From positions 372,001 to 436,000 of the forward strand of contig NZ_JARVWP010000004.1 in the NCBI RefSeq assembly GCF_029846235.1: a stretch of DNA of 64,000 nucleotides, given 5' to 3'. Position numbers and translations under genes: made by a program. Origin of the DNA: Bradyrhizobium sp. CER78 (GTDB taxonomy: Bacteria > Pseudomonadota > Alphaproteobacteria > Rhizobiales > Xanthobacteraceae). The notes under the pieces are model-generated. The model was not told the origin of the DNA, did no database searches, and worked only from the letters and a program-made list of their open reading frames with translations. This document shows positions 42,123 to 49,924 of this stretch, one piece after another. How positions within the stretch are numbered: position 1 is the stretch's first letter; every line of letters begins with the position of its first letter.

Positions 42123-42350
42123 TACCACATGCCCGGCGCGCGCGCGGCGCGGGCACATTCCAACGCAGAGGAGATTTCGAGGTACGCTCCCTCGACTGCT
42201 CGTCGATTGGCTAAAGATCAAGTATGGCGAAAAATGGCTTCAAAATGATCTTCACATGGGCGGTTGCGCAGCGGCTCGCCTTATTCGCACGAGACTTTCG
42301 CACGTGGGCTTCCGATTGGTTGAGATTTAATTCGCGACTGCGCTCGCGAC

Positions 42351-42443
42351 GATGCCTTTGAAGGCGTGGCCGCGCATGCGCGCTACGGCCTGATCAGGGG
42401 CCGCGTGCGCAAGCTCAGTCGCGACACCGCCGCCAATCCGACC
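42351..42443 (+). pseudogene. Possible remnant of a HlyD-family secretion adaptor
   Basis: One frame reads DAFEGVAAHARYGLIRGRVRKLSRD, resembling the C-terminal barrel segment of type I secretion HlyD proteins (typically DAFPF-TRYGxIxGxVxxLSxDA). Stop codons close the frame soon upstream, and nothing HlyD-like follows. Type I secretion adaptors often neighbour secreted GH16 glycanases in rhizobia, which makes the reading plausible. Support rests on about 17 residues. Confidence 0.35.
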
Positions 42444-42896
42444 GCGGCTCCCGGCAGTGCCGCTACGCTGATCACGCAAATGAAAATCCACGTCCGAGTG
42501 TTCGCCGGCAAAGTCGTGCGCGGGCGAGTCCGGCCGATAAACAAGGCATGGGCGGCCACAAGTTCAAGAAGTACGCGGTCCTGGCCGGCGTCAACGAGGC
42601 AGAGTTGCCATGGTGTGCGCAAGGGCTCGTGCCGAAGTGGCTACCTACGCCGACTGCACCAAGAGCCGGATGATAGCGACGTTCGGCCGGACCGCCCCGA
42701 AAATGCCCGTCCATTACATCGCGCAGGCGAATCGAGTGAGGCTTGGCATCAGTGGAATGGAGAAAATCGCCACGTTCGATCGGGGCCAGTCACTGGACGG
42801 CCGGCTGGCGGTGCCGCAAGCGAATAGTGCGCCGGAACGGCGTGGTCCCATTCCCAGAAAAAAATCCTAATTATTTCAATGGGAAATGTTAATTAA
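42444..42896. other. Intergenic stretch without recognised gene
   Basis: Open frames of 80-150 codons exist on both strands, but they have no family motifs, signal sequences or convincing ribosome-binding sites. They probably represent decayed sequence next to the tRNA gene. The last 50 bases are AT-rich and hold a possible tRNA terminator. Confidence 0.45.
42858..42887 (-). terminator. Possible intrinsic terminator of tRNA-Leu
   Basis: On the minus strand, shortly after the tRNA 3' end, ATTTC-CCATT-GAAAT forms a weak 5-bp stem. After AATTAGGA it is followed by a run of seven T. The stem is poor, so only the T-run is persuasive. Confidence 0.3.
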
Positions 42897-42981
42897 TGGT
42901 GCGCTCGGAGGGACTCGAACCCCCACGGTGTTACCCACTGCCACCTCAAGGCAGCGCGTCTACCAATTCCGCCACGAGCGC
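42897..42981 (-). tRNA. tRNA-Leu (anticodon GAG)
   Basis: An 85-base class II tRNA. On the minus strand it begins GCGCTCGTGGCGGAATTGGT. The anticodon arm is CTGCC-TTGAGGT-GGCAG, giving anticodon GAG. Next come the long variable arm (TGGGTAACACCG), the T-arm GGGGGTTCGAGTCCC, and an acceptor ending CGAGCGC with A and an encoded CCA. All arms pair correctly. No integrase or att duplication was seen beside it. Confidence 0.97.
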
Positions 42982-43073
42982 TAAGGATGTCGGATGGAAC
43001 CCTAAGGCGCCGCCGCATCGACGGGGCCATGTAACAAATCACGGATGCAGGGACAAGGCGATTAATGCGCGAA

Positions 43074-43319
43074 TTAACTGCGAACCCCGGGAGATTTCGG
43101 CAGCATCTGCTTGACCTCGACCGCAATCCGGTTGCGGTCGACCAGGACCACGCCGCTGGCGACCGGCAGGTTGTTGGCGAGGATCTTGACCTCGTCGGCC
43201 TCGGTGGCATCCAGTTCGATGATGGCGCCGCGGGACAGCCGCATGACCTGATGAATCGGCATGGTGGTGGTACCGAGAACCACCATGAGATCGACGCTGA
43301 CTTTATCGAGCGTGGGCAC
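43074..43319 (-). CDS. FliN/SpoA-domain protein (flagellar motor switch-like)
   Basis: An 81-residue protein consisting only of a SpoA domain. KVSVDLMVVLGTTTMPIHQVMRLSRGAIIELDATEADEVKILANNLPVASGVVLV matches FliN, which forms the rim of the flagellar C-ring (also YscQ/HrcQ C-termini in type III secretion). It is shorter than many FliN proteins because the N-terminal extension is missing. No other flagellar genes surround it; tRNA-Leu and lipB are the neighbours. It may be the genome's detached fliN or a second copy. Confidence 0.85.
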   Translation of the reverse strand: MPTLDKVSVDLMVVLGTTTMPIHQVMRLSRGAIIELDATEADEVKILANNLPVASGVVLVDRNRIAVEVKQMLPKSPGVRS

Positions 43320-43379
43320 TTCTGAACCGCCGAACGGGAACTAAATTGTGGGTTCACCTGACCACGTTAGGGTTAGCTA

Positions 43380-44108
43380 ATGGTTAACGACCGCCAAAGC
43401 CTCGATTTGACGACCTTTGCGCGCCCTTCGGGCGGCGAAGCGGTCGAGTGGCTGATTGCCGACCGTCCGGTGCCCTACCCCGATTCTCTCGCCGCCATGG
43501 ACGCCCGGGTGGCGGCGATCGCCGACGGCGCGGCGCCCGAACTGGTGTGGCTGCTGGAGCACCCGCCGCTCTATACCTCCGGCACCAGCGGCAAGGCCGA
43601 CGATTTGCTCGATCCGCGCTTCCCGACCTTCCAGAGCGGCCGCGGCGGCCAGGTCACCTATCACGGCCCCGGCCAGCGCGTGGCCTATGTGATGCTCGAC
43701 CTGAAGCGGCGCCGACCGGATGTGCGCGCCTATGTCGCCTCGCTGGAAGAGTGGATCATCCGCACGCTCGCCGCCTTCAATGTCCGCGGCGAGCGCCGCG
43801 AGGACCGCGTCGGGGTCTGGGTGAAACGCCCGGACAAGGGAGCTGGCTTTGAGGACAAGATCGCCGCGATCGGAGTGCGGCTGCGCCGCTGGGTCTCGTT
43901 CCACGGCATCGCGATCAATGTCGAGCCCGACCTCTCCCACTTCCAGGCGATCGTGCCCTGCGGCGTGGTCGATCCGCGCTACGGCGTGACCTCGCTGGTC
44001 GATCTCGGACTGCCGGTCACGATGGCCGATGTTGACATCGCGCTCCGGCAGGCCTTTTCCGAGGTGTTCGGCGACACCGCGGCGCGCCTGCCGGAAGCGA
44101 CTGGTTAG
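43380..44108 (+). CDS. lipB: Lipoyl(octanoyl) transferase
   Basis: A 242-residue cytosolic enzyme that moves octanoyl from acyl carrier protein to lipoyl domains, the first step of endogenous lipoate assembly. The family signature is [21 protein letters not shown], the Lys lies in [21 protein letters not shown] and the catalytic Cys in [15 protein letters not shown]. Length is normal. It is divergent from the FliN-like gene by 60 bases and convergent with a tautomerase. No lipA alongside. Confidence 0.96.
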   Translation: MVNDRQSLDLTTFARPSGGEAVEWLIADRPVPYPDSLAAMDARVAAIADGAAPELVWLLEHPPLYTSGTSGKADDLLDPRFPTFQSGRGGQVTYHGPGQRVAYVMLDLKRRRPDVRAYVASLEEWIIRTLAAFNVRGERREDRVGVWVKRPDKGAGFEDKIAAIGVRLRRWVSFHGIAINVEPDLSHFQAIVPCGVVDPRYGVTSLVDLGLPVTMADVDIALRQAFSEVFGDTAARLPEATG

Positions 44109-44111
44109 AAC

Positions 44112-44537
44112 TCACGCCGCCTTCTGCGGCGCGACGTCGAGCTTGCCGGCGATGTAGCGGCGCTCCTGGGTCAGGCCGCCGAAGCCGTAGGCATCGCCCT
44201 TCACCTCGTCGACATGAGCGTAGCTCTCGGTGTGGAGCGGGCCGAGCAATTCGCCCATCCGCTTGAACAGCGCGGCGAGATAGGCGGCCTTCTCGTCCTT
44301 GGTGTTGGTGCCCTCGCTGACGTGGACGTCGAGCCAGTAGCTTGCGAGCCCCTGCTCGGCGAGCGACTTGCCGCCGGCGAACCAGTCGGCGGCGTCTGCG
44401 GACTTCGCGATGACAGCGGTGACCTTGGGATCCTTGTGCAGAATCCGTGCGGTCAGCTCCGACACCGCGGCGGCGATGTCAGACTTCAGCGACGGCGACT
44501 GGCGCGAGGTCGCGTAGGTGACGGTGATGAGCGGCAT
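44112..44537 (-). CDS. Tautomerase-superfamily protein
   Basis: A 141-residue protein beginning MPLITVTYATSRQSPSLKSDIAAAVSELTARIL. Cleavage of Met would expose Pro as the catalytic base, as in 4-oxalocrotonate tautomerase. The length is about twice that of 4-OT, so it is a fused or MIF/CHD-like two-unit member. It is divergent from a LysR regulator with a perfect palindrome between them, a classical regulator/target arrangement. The keto-enol substrate is unknown. Confidence 0.82.
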   Translation of the reverse strand: MPLITVTYATSRQSPSLKSDIAAAVSELTARILHKDPKVTAVIAKSADAADWFAGGKSLAEQGLASYWLDVHVSEGTNTKDEKAAYLAALFKRMGELLGPLHTESYAHVDEVKGDAYGFGGLTQERRYIAGKLDVAPQKAA

Positions 44538-44615
44538 GATCGGTCTCCTTGAATTCGGTTGGCGCGGTCAATAGCGCCTCCTCTAGCTAGACCTTCCCGC
44601 ATCATCTTGGTATCT

Positions 44616-44629
44616 TATCCATACGGATA
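44616..44629. promoter_or_regulatory. Perfect palindrome TATCC-ATAC-GGATA, candidate LysR site
   Basis: The only strong dyad in the 114 bases between the divergent tautomerase and LysR genes. Its TA-ended arms resemble LysR-box dyads. It lies 22 bases before the LysR start, so autoregulation plus tautomerase control is plausible. Binding is inferred. Confidence 0.5.
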
Positions 44630-44651
44630 GCAATGATAACGATTACTGATC

Positions 44652-45509
44652 ATGACCACCACACTCGACATCGACACCGTGCAGGCCTTCCTCCTCGTCG
44701 CCGAGCTGCAGGGTTTTACCCGCGCCGCCGAGGCGCTCGGCACCACGCAGGCGGCGATCAGCATGAAATTACAGCGGCTCGAAGCCGTGCTGGGCAAGCG
44801 GCTGGTCGAACGCTCGCCGCGCGCGGTGCGCCTGACCGCCGACGGCGCTTCCTTCCTGCACCACGCCCGCGCGCTGATCGAGGTGCACGACCGTGCGCTG
44901 TCGGGCGAGAAGCCGGCGCGGCAGCAGCTGACGCTCGGCATCAGCGATCACGCCGCCGGCCCCGAGCTGGTGCCGCTGCTGGAGCAACTGCACGCGATGG
45001 CCTCGCAGCTTGCGCTCTCGGTGACCATCGGCTTCTCGCGCGAAATGCTCGATGCCTACGATGCCGGCGAGCTCGACGCGGTCATCGTGCGCCAGGAAGG
45101 CAGCCGGCGCGGCGGCGAGAAGCTGACCGAGGATGAATTCGGCTGGTTCGCCGCCAAACGCTTCGTCTGGCCGCGTGGCGATGCGCTGCCGCTGGCGACC
45201 CTCGCGCCGCCCTGCGGGGTGCGCGCCCTCGCGGTTCGCGCGCTCGACAAGGCCGGCATCGCGTGGAGTGAAAGCTTCGTTGGGGGCGGCGTCACTGCGG
45301 TCGTGGCCGCCGCGCTCGCTGGCCTTGCGGTCGCTCCCCTCGTCCGCCGCATCGCGCCACCTAGCCTGATCGATATCGGTCCCGCCCACAAACTGCCGCG
45401 GCTCGGCGCGTCAAAGGTGATGCTGCATTCGAAGGTCAGCGATCCCGCGAAGCTCGCGGCGCTCAGGACGCTGGCTGCGACGTTTCGGAGCGTGGCGTCT
45501 GCGGCCTAA
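44652..45509 (+). CDS. LysR-family transcriptional regulator
   Basis: A 285-residue regulator. Winged helix-turn-helix at residues 5-65 (DTVQAFLLVAELQGFTRAAEALGTTQAAISMKLQRLEAVLGKRLVERSPRAVRLT), then a linker helix and the two-lobed periplasmic-binding-type effector domain (about 90-285). It is divergently arranged with a tautomerase gene and a palindrome lies between them. LysR proteins usually activate the divergent gene on binding a pathway metabolite; the effector here is unknown. Confidence 0.93.
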   Translation: MTTTLDIDTVQAFLLVAELQGFTRAAEALGTTQAAISMKLQRLEAVLGKRLVERSPRAVRLTADGASFLHHARALIEVHDRALSGEKPARQQLTLGISDHAAGPELVPLLEQLHAMASQLALSVTIGFSREMLDAYDAGELDAVIVRQEGSRRGGEKLTEDEFGWFAAKRFVWPRGDALPLATLAPPCGVRALAVRALDKAGIAWSESFVGGGVTAVVAAALAGLAVAPLVRRIAPPSLIDIGPAHKLPRLGASKVMLHSKVSDPAKLAALRTLAATFRSVASAA

Positions 45510-45529
45510 CGCGAACGACGCACATGGGC

Positions 45530-45955
45530 TCACGAGGTACACTCGCCGGCCTCGAGCTCTCGCACGACAAACCAGTAGGTCAGACCTGCGACGAATCCGG
45601 CTATGGCGAACAGACAGCCAAATCCCGATGTCCAGACTGCCGGAGATCGCAGCAGCAGGCTGATGCTCAACACTCCGATCACGGTGCCTGCGCAGCCGAA
45701 GAACACGGCCGATCCAATCAGAAGCCGATCGCCCAGCCAGATGACGATCGCCGCAGGAATCGCGGTCAGTAAACACGTGACGGCGAAAACCAGGAATGAG
45801 GGAAGGAGAAGCGCGACGATGCCTCCCAGCAGCCTCGTCATATCACCGCCCGACGCGATCATCAGAAGGGTCTGGGCGACGCCGGACAGCACCGCAGTCG
45901 CGGCGCCACAGCCCGCCAACCAACCTCCGAATGCACGTGAACAGGCGCTGGACAT
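45530..45955 (-). CDS. Hypothetical four-helix membrane protein (141 aa)
   Basis: Hydrophobic segments near residues 10-33, 42-66, 70-100 and 108-130 give four helices, with AIPAAIVIWLGDRLLIGSAVFFGCAGTVIGVLSI the best preserved part. It has a short charged C-terminus and no known domain. It lies 11 bases downstream of the epimerase stop on the same strand, so it could be the fourth gene of the GbsR-DUF4166-epimerase operon. Function unknown. Confidence 0.7.
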   Translation of the reverse strand: MSSACSRAFGGWLAGCGAATAVLSGVAQTLLMIASGGDMTRLLGGIVALLLPSFLVFAVTCLLTAIPAAIVIWLGDRLLIGSAVFFGCAGTVIGVLSISLLLRSPAVWTSGFGCLFAIAGFVAGLTYWFVVRELEAGECTS

Positions 45956-45966
45956 CGTGCCCTCCT

Positions 45967-47403
45967 CTATAGGATCGCCTCGAACGCGCTGCGCAAGGTT
46001 TCGTGCCGGAACACAAAGCCGTTGCTGAGTGCCTTATTCGGCAGCACGCGCTGACCGCCAAGCAGCAGCTCGTCGGCGAAATCGCCGCCGACGGCGCGGA
46101 GCAGCGCGGCCGGCACGCGGAAGACCGCTGGCCGGTGCAAGCGGCGCCCCAGCTCCTCGGTGAATTTCGTGTTGGTCACCGGGATCGGTGCGGTCGCGTT
46201 GATCGGCCCCGAAAGCTCGGGCTTCGCGATCACGTGGGCGATCAGGCGCACCAGATCGTCGCGCTCGATCCACGACATCCACTGCCTGCCCGAGCCGAGC
46301 GGCCCGCCGAGACCGAATTCGAACGGCGTCAGCATCCGCGTGATGAAGCCGCCATCGGTGCCGACCACGAGACCGATCCGCAAATACGCGACGCGCACGC
46401 CGTGCTCGGCGGCGGGCTTGGCCGCATTCTCCCAGGCCTCGCATAGTTCGTGACTGAAGCAGGCATGGGACTTCGCCGACTCGGTCAGCACCTGGTCCTG
46501 CCAGAGCCCGTACCAGCCGATCGCGGAGCCGCTCACGAGTACCGACGGCTTGCGCTCGAGGCGCGCGATCAGCTTGACGACATCAGCCGTCATGTCGATC
46601 CGCGAGACGATGATCCTGCGGCGCTTGGCCTCGGTCCACAGGCCGTTGCCGATCGGCTCGCCTGCGAGATTGACGATGGCGTCGATCCTGGTCTGGGCGG
46701 GCAACTGGTCGAGGCTGGTGATCAGCGTCACCGGCGGCGCCAGCATCTCCGCTTTCGCCGGATTGCGGATCAGCGCAATCACCTGGTGGCCTGATGCTGT
46801 GAGGCTTGCAACCAGACGGCTGCCGATGAAGCCGGTCGCGCCGGTGACCAGCACGGTCTGCCGCGGCGGCAATTTCTCGACCAGCGTTGCGGCCGGCCGG
46901 CTTGCCATTCGTCCGAGGCGGCTCGCCGCGGCAAAGTCCCGCGCGCCGAACAGCGCGGCGCCGGAGGCCGCAGCCGTTGCGAACAGGCTGAGGAGACCCG
47001 CATAAGCCGGCACAACAGCGGTCGGCAGCATCGCCCGGCCGATCAGGACCGGCACCAGCAGCACGAGGATGGCGCCGTAGTTGATCGCGAGCAGCGTGTG
47101 GTTGATTCGCTCGCTCGGCGGAAGCTTGCGGCTCAGATCCTCCTCGACGAAATCCATCAGCGTGATCACGACTTCGACCACCAGCACGGCCAGGATGGCG
47201 ATCGCAAGAATGCCGTGGACCTCGAGCCAGCCGAGCACGAGGAACAACAGCGCATAGAGCATGTTCCGCACGCTGTGCAGCTGAAGCTCATGGCGCTGCG
47301 ACGGACGCCAGGCCAGCCGCTCGGTGAATTCGTGGTGATAGAAGGTGTCGAATGCGCCCATCGCGATCTGGATGGCGACCAGGGTCCACAGCAGCGGCGT
47401 CAT
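45967..47403 (-). CDS. TIGR01777-type epimerase fused to a membrane domain
   Basis: A 478-residue fusion. Residues 1-150 hold about four helices (MTPLLWTLVAIQIAMGAFDTFYHH, MLYALLFLVLGWLEV, IAILAVLVVEVVITLMDF and LLAINYGAILVLLVPVLIG). From about 180 an NAD-binding SDR domain follows (VLVTGATGFIGSRLVASLTASG, SGSAIGWYG), matching the TIGR01777/YfcH family. C-terminal DUF1731-like end (LLLGGQRVLPNKALSNGFVFRH). Start fixed by the ATGA overlap with DUF4166; longer frames belong to that gene. Substrate unknown; the membrane part suggests action on lipids or quinones. Confidence 0.88.
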   Translation of the reverse strand: MTPLLWTLVAIQIAMGAFDTFYHHEFTERLAWRPSQRHELQLHSVRNMLYALLFLVLGWLEVHGILAIAILAVLVVEVVITLMDFVEEDLSRKLPPSERINHTLLAINYGAILVLLVPVLIGRAMLPTAVVPAYAGLLSLFATAAASGAALFGARDFAAASRLGRMASRPAATLVEKLPPRQTVLVTGATGFIGSRLVASLTASGHQVIALIRNPAKAEMLAPPVTLITSLDQLPAQTRIDAIVNLAGEPIGNGLWTEAKRRRIIVSRIDMTADVVKLIARLERKPSVLVSGSAIGWYGLWQDQVLTESAKSHACFSHELCEAWENAAKPAAEHGVRVAYLRIGLVVGTDGGFITRMLTPFEFGLGGPLGSGRQWMSWIERDDLVRLIAHVIAKPELSGPINATAPIPVTNTKFTEELGRRLHRPAVFRVPAALLRAVGGDFADELLLGGQRVLPNKALSNGFVFRHETLRSAFEAIL

Positions 47404-48065
47404 GACGAGGCCTCCCTGAACACGGCAGACTGACGGATCAGCCGGCCGAAACGCGGGTGGATGATCTCCAGCGTGAAGCGGAAGTCGCCGCACCCGAGAT
47501 CGGAATGGGTCACTGTGAGATCGCCCGGCGTGAGCCATTCGGGCAGCGGCAGGCGAAACGGACCAAGCCGCAGCGAATAACCGACACTGCGAAACACCAG
47601 CGCCTCGTGCTCGACCGCGATCGTCAGCGCCATGCTGACGCCGAAGCCGACATACTCCTCGAGCCCGGTCGGCCCGGCAAAGCGCTTGGCGGAATGGATC
47701 ACCTGCGGGAAGCCGTCGCGGCGCGCGCAGATCCGGGTCCAGACCTGACCGCCGCTGGCGGCGTCCTCGGTGACCGTGACGATCATCGGCACGCCGGTCT
47801 CGCGGCCGGTCGGGAGCGGTCCGCCGATCAGCCGTGCGGCCTGTGCCAGCCACCAGCCGGCGCGGCTGCTCGCGGCCTCCTCGACCTCGCCGACATAGAC
47901 GACGGTGTTGCCGTCCTCGAACCGCTTCGAGAAGCGCCGCCAGATCGCGACCGGCAGGCGGCCCCAATCCTCGTCCGACAGCAACGCGCGGAAGCGATGG
48001 TCGTCGAGCAGTTTGGTATCGGAAGCAGGAGCTGTCTTTAAGGTGGATATCCTTGCTGACGCCAT
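47400..48065 (-). CDS. DUF4166 domain protein
   Basis: A 221-residue protein with the DUF4166 pattern: LPVAIWRRFSKRFEDGNTVVYVGEVEE, then GVPMIVTVTEDAASGGQVWTRIC and LPEWLTPGDLTVTHSDLGCGDFRFTLEIIHPRFGRLIRQ. The domain is a soluble beta-rich fold of unknown function, often linked or fused to epimerase-like SDR proteins; the coupled gene here is exactly that. It overlaps the epimerase start by four bases and follows the GbsR regulator by 26 bases. Confidence 0.87.
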   Translation of the reverse strand: MASARISTLKTAPASDTKLLDDHRFRALLSDEDWGRLPVAIWRRFSKRFEDGNTVVYVGEVEEAASSRAGWWLAQAARLIGGPLPTGRETGVPMIVTVTEDAASGGQVWTRICARRDGFPQVIHSAKRFAGPTGLEEYVGFGVSMALTIAVEHEALVFRSVGYSLRLGPFRLPLPEWLTPGDLTVTHSDLGCGDFRFTLEIIHPRFGRLIRQSAVFREASS

Positions 48066-48091
48066 CGTACACTCCCGTTACGCCGTGGCCC

Positions 48092-48649
48092 CTATTTGGC
48101 CCTGCCTGTGGGCAAGAAACTCACGATCTTCTCGCCGAGCTTGATCAGCGCGACCAGCCGCGGCCGCGGCACGTTCAGCATCTGCGTGTACCAGCGGTCG
48201 ACCAGCTCGGTGAATGTCAGCATCTCCTTCAGCCGCTTGCTGGCGAGCGGAGAGATGGCGGGATCGTCGGCCGCGTCGGAGACGCAGGCGCGCAGCGCCG
48301 CGAGCGCAGGATCGATCTCGCGCTCCTTGCGCCCGGCCGCAATCTTGGCGGCGACCTCCCAGATGTCGGTCTCGGCCTCGAAGTGGTCGCGGCGGTCGCC
48401 GAGGATCGGCACCCGCCGGATCAATCCCCAGGACAACAATTCTTTGATCGAGTTGGAGACGTTGGAGCGCGCCATACCGAGCGTGTCGGCGATGTCTTCC
48501 GCGGTCATCGGCGCCTCGGCGAGGTAGAGCAGCCCGTGGATCTGGCTGACCGAGCGGTTGACGCCCCATTCGTCGCCCATGTCGCCCCAATGCAGGATGA
48601 AGCGCTCGACGACGGCGGGAAGTTTTCTCTTGGCTGTTATTTCTGTCAT
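48092..48649 (-). CDS. GbsR/MarR-type transcriptional regulator
   Basis: A 185-residue regulator starting MTEITAKRKLPAVVERFILHWGDMGDEWGVNRSVSQIHGLLYL, the GbsR-subfamily opening. The winged helix-turn-helix is at about residues 45-85 (MTAEDIADTLGMARSNVSNSIKELLSWGLIRRVPILGDRRDHFEAE). It is the first gene of an operon with DUF4166 and epimerase genes. Its start codon lies in the centre of a perfect 9-4-9 palindrome, strongly suggesting autorepression of the operon. Confidence 0.92.
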   Translation of the reverse strand: MTEITAKRKLPAVVERFILHWGDMGDEWGVNRSVSQIHGLLYLAEAPMTAEDIADTLGMARSNVSNSIKELLSWGLIRRVPILGDRRDHFEAETDIWEVAAKIAAGRKEREIDPALAALRACVSDAADDPAISPLASKRLKEMLTFTELVDRWYTQMLNVPRPRLVALIKLGEKIVSFLPTGRAK

Positions 48650-48659
48650 AACAGAAATA
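48638..48659. promoter_or_regulatory. Perfect palindrome spanning the GbsR start codon
   Basis: TATTTCTGT-CATA-ACAGAAATA, a 22-bp exact dyad whose central four bases include the complement of the regulator's ATG. Occupation would block both transcription through and translation start of the GbsR-DUF4166-epimerase operon. That the GbsR protein binds it is inference but a natural one. Confidence 0.65.
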
Positions 48660-48812
48660 TCAGACTGTTCGGAGCAGAAGTCAAGGGCCGCGATCGGTGC
48701 CGCGGAATTGGGTTACGACACCATTCGAGGCGTTGGCGCGGACGGATCGCTGGTCCATACTTCGAACGCGGCTTCTGCCCGTGACGGCCATCTGCTTTTT
48801 GCGAAGGAATGC

Positions 48813-49628
48813 ATGATGACGGCCCCCCTTTCCGACAAGGTATTCGCGGGCTCGGTCCCGCAGCTCTACGACCGGCTGATGGTGCCCATGATCTTTGCGC
48901 CGTACGCCCGTGACCTCGCGCAGCGCATCAAAGGCCATCGGCCGCGCGACCTGCTGGAAATCGCAGCCGGCACCGGGGCCGTCACATCAGTCCTGGCTGC
49001 CGAATTGCCCGATACAAATATCACCGCGACCGATCTCAACGAGCCGATGCTGGCGCAGGCGAAGACGCGCCTCGCAGGCAAGCCAAACATCCGATGGCAG
49101 CAGGCCGACGCGCTGTCACTGCCGTTTGGCGATGCCAGCTTCGATATCGTCGCCTGCCAGTTCGGCGCAATGTTCTTTCCCGACCGCGTCAAGGGTTACG
49201 CCGAGGCGCGGCGTATGATCAGGTCCGGCGGACACTATTTCTTCAACGTCTGGGACAGGATCGAGGAGAATGATTTCGCCGACGTGATGCAGCAGACGAT
49301 GTTCAAGGTATTTCCCAACGACCCGCCGCAATTCATGGCGCGGACACCGCACGGCTATCACGATCCCGAGCGCATTCGCGCCGATCTGACCGCTGCAGGC
49401 TTTCGCGACATCGCCATCGAGGTGGTCACCCTTCGCAGTCCCGCGGCTTCACCAGAGGATGTCGCCATCGCCTATTGCCAGGGCACACCGATGCGCGGCG
49501 AGATCGAGGCGCAGGGCCAACCGACGCTCGAGGCTGCAACACAGCGCGTGGCTGAGGCGCTGGCGCGGCGCTTCGGCAACGGTCCTCTCGACGGCAAGAT
49601 TCAGGCGCTGGTGATCTCGGCCGCTTAG
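48813..49628 (+). CDS. SAM-dependent class I methyltransferase
   Basis: A 271-residue protein. Start at the first of two adjacent ATGs, with AAGGA a few bases upstream; the open frame extends further upstream without family similarity. The Rossmann-like SAM site is DLLEIAAGTGAVTSVLAAELPDTNITATDLNEPML (motif I GxGxG variant AAGTGA, acidic end of strand 2), then ALSLPFGDASFDIVACQFGAMFFPD (motif II). This is the Methyltransf_11 type seen in UbiE-like and small-molecule methylases. Substrate unknown. It overlaps the convergent acylphosphatase gene by four bases. Confidence 0.9.
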   Translation: MMTAPLSDKVFAGSVPQLYDRLMVPMIFAPYARDLAQRIKGHRPRDLLEIAAGTGAVTSVLAAELPDTNITATDLNEPMLAQAKTRLAGKPNIRWQQADALSLPFGDASFDIVACQFGAMFFPDRVKGYAEARRMIRSGGHYFFNVWDRIEENDFADVMQQTMFKVFPNDPPQFMARTPHGYHDPERIRADLTAAGFRDIAIEVVTLRSPAASPEDVAIAYCQGTPMRGEIEAQGQPTLEAATQRVAEALARRFGNGPLDGKIQALVISAA

Positions 49629-49924
49629 ACCGTCGGCAGGAACGCGAACCGCTCGCCTGCCCCGCGCAGGTTCAAAAGGTCTGATGTGCCGTCATCGGCC
49701 TGTACGCTGCCGACGCGCGCCGAGATCGGCCCGCGGCCGCACGCTTTGATCATGTCCGCAACGATATCTTCGGGGCCGGCGAACACCGCCTCGACGCTGC
49801 CATCACGACGGTTGCGGACCCAGCCTTCGAGACCGCGTGCATTGGCGTTTTCGTGAACCCAAGCGCGATAGCCGACGCCCTGGACGCGTCCAGTGATCGT
49901 AACGTGGCGGATCACGCCGCTCAC
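49625..49924 (-). CDS. acyP: Acylphosphatase
   Basis: A 99-residue enzyme hydrolysing acyl phosphates such as acetyl or carbamoyl phosphate. The catalytic Arg is in ITGRVQGVGYRAWV and the catalytic Asn in GLEGWVRNRRDGSVEAVF; both are intact. GTG start, overlapping the upstream oxaloacetate-decarboxylase-like gene by four bases (GTGA), which suggests co-transcription with it. Length is typical. Confidence 0.95.
   Translation of the reverse strand: MSGVIRHVTITGRVQGVGYRAWVHENANARGLEGWVRNRRDGSVEAVFAGPEDIVADMIKACGRGPISARVGSVQADDGTSDLLNLRGAGERFAFLPTV

Noticed and set aside
42897..42981. tRNA-Leu as attachment site of a genomic island carrying the retron
   Set aside because: No integrase in the window and no 3' tRNA duplication found on either side; the retron block is 2 kb away.
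45967..48072. 701-codon single epimerase protein
   Set aside because: The N-terminal third is out-of-frame reading through DUF4166; the ATGA overlap at 47400-47403 gives the natural start.
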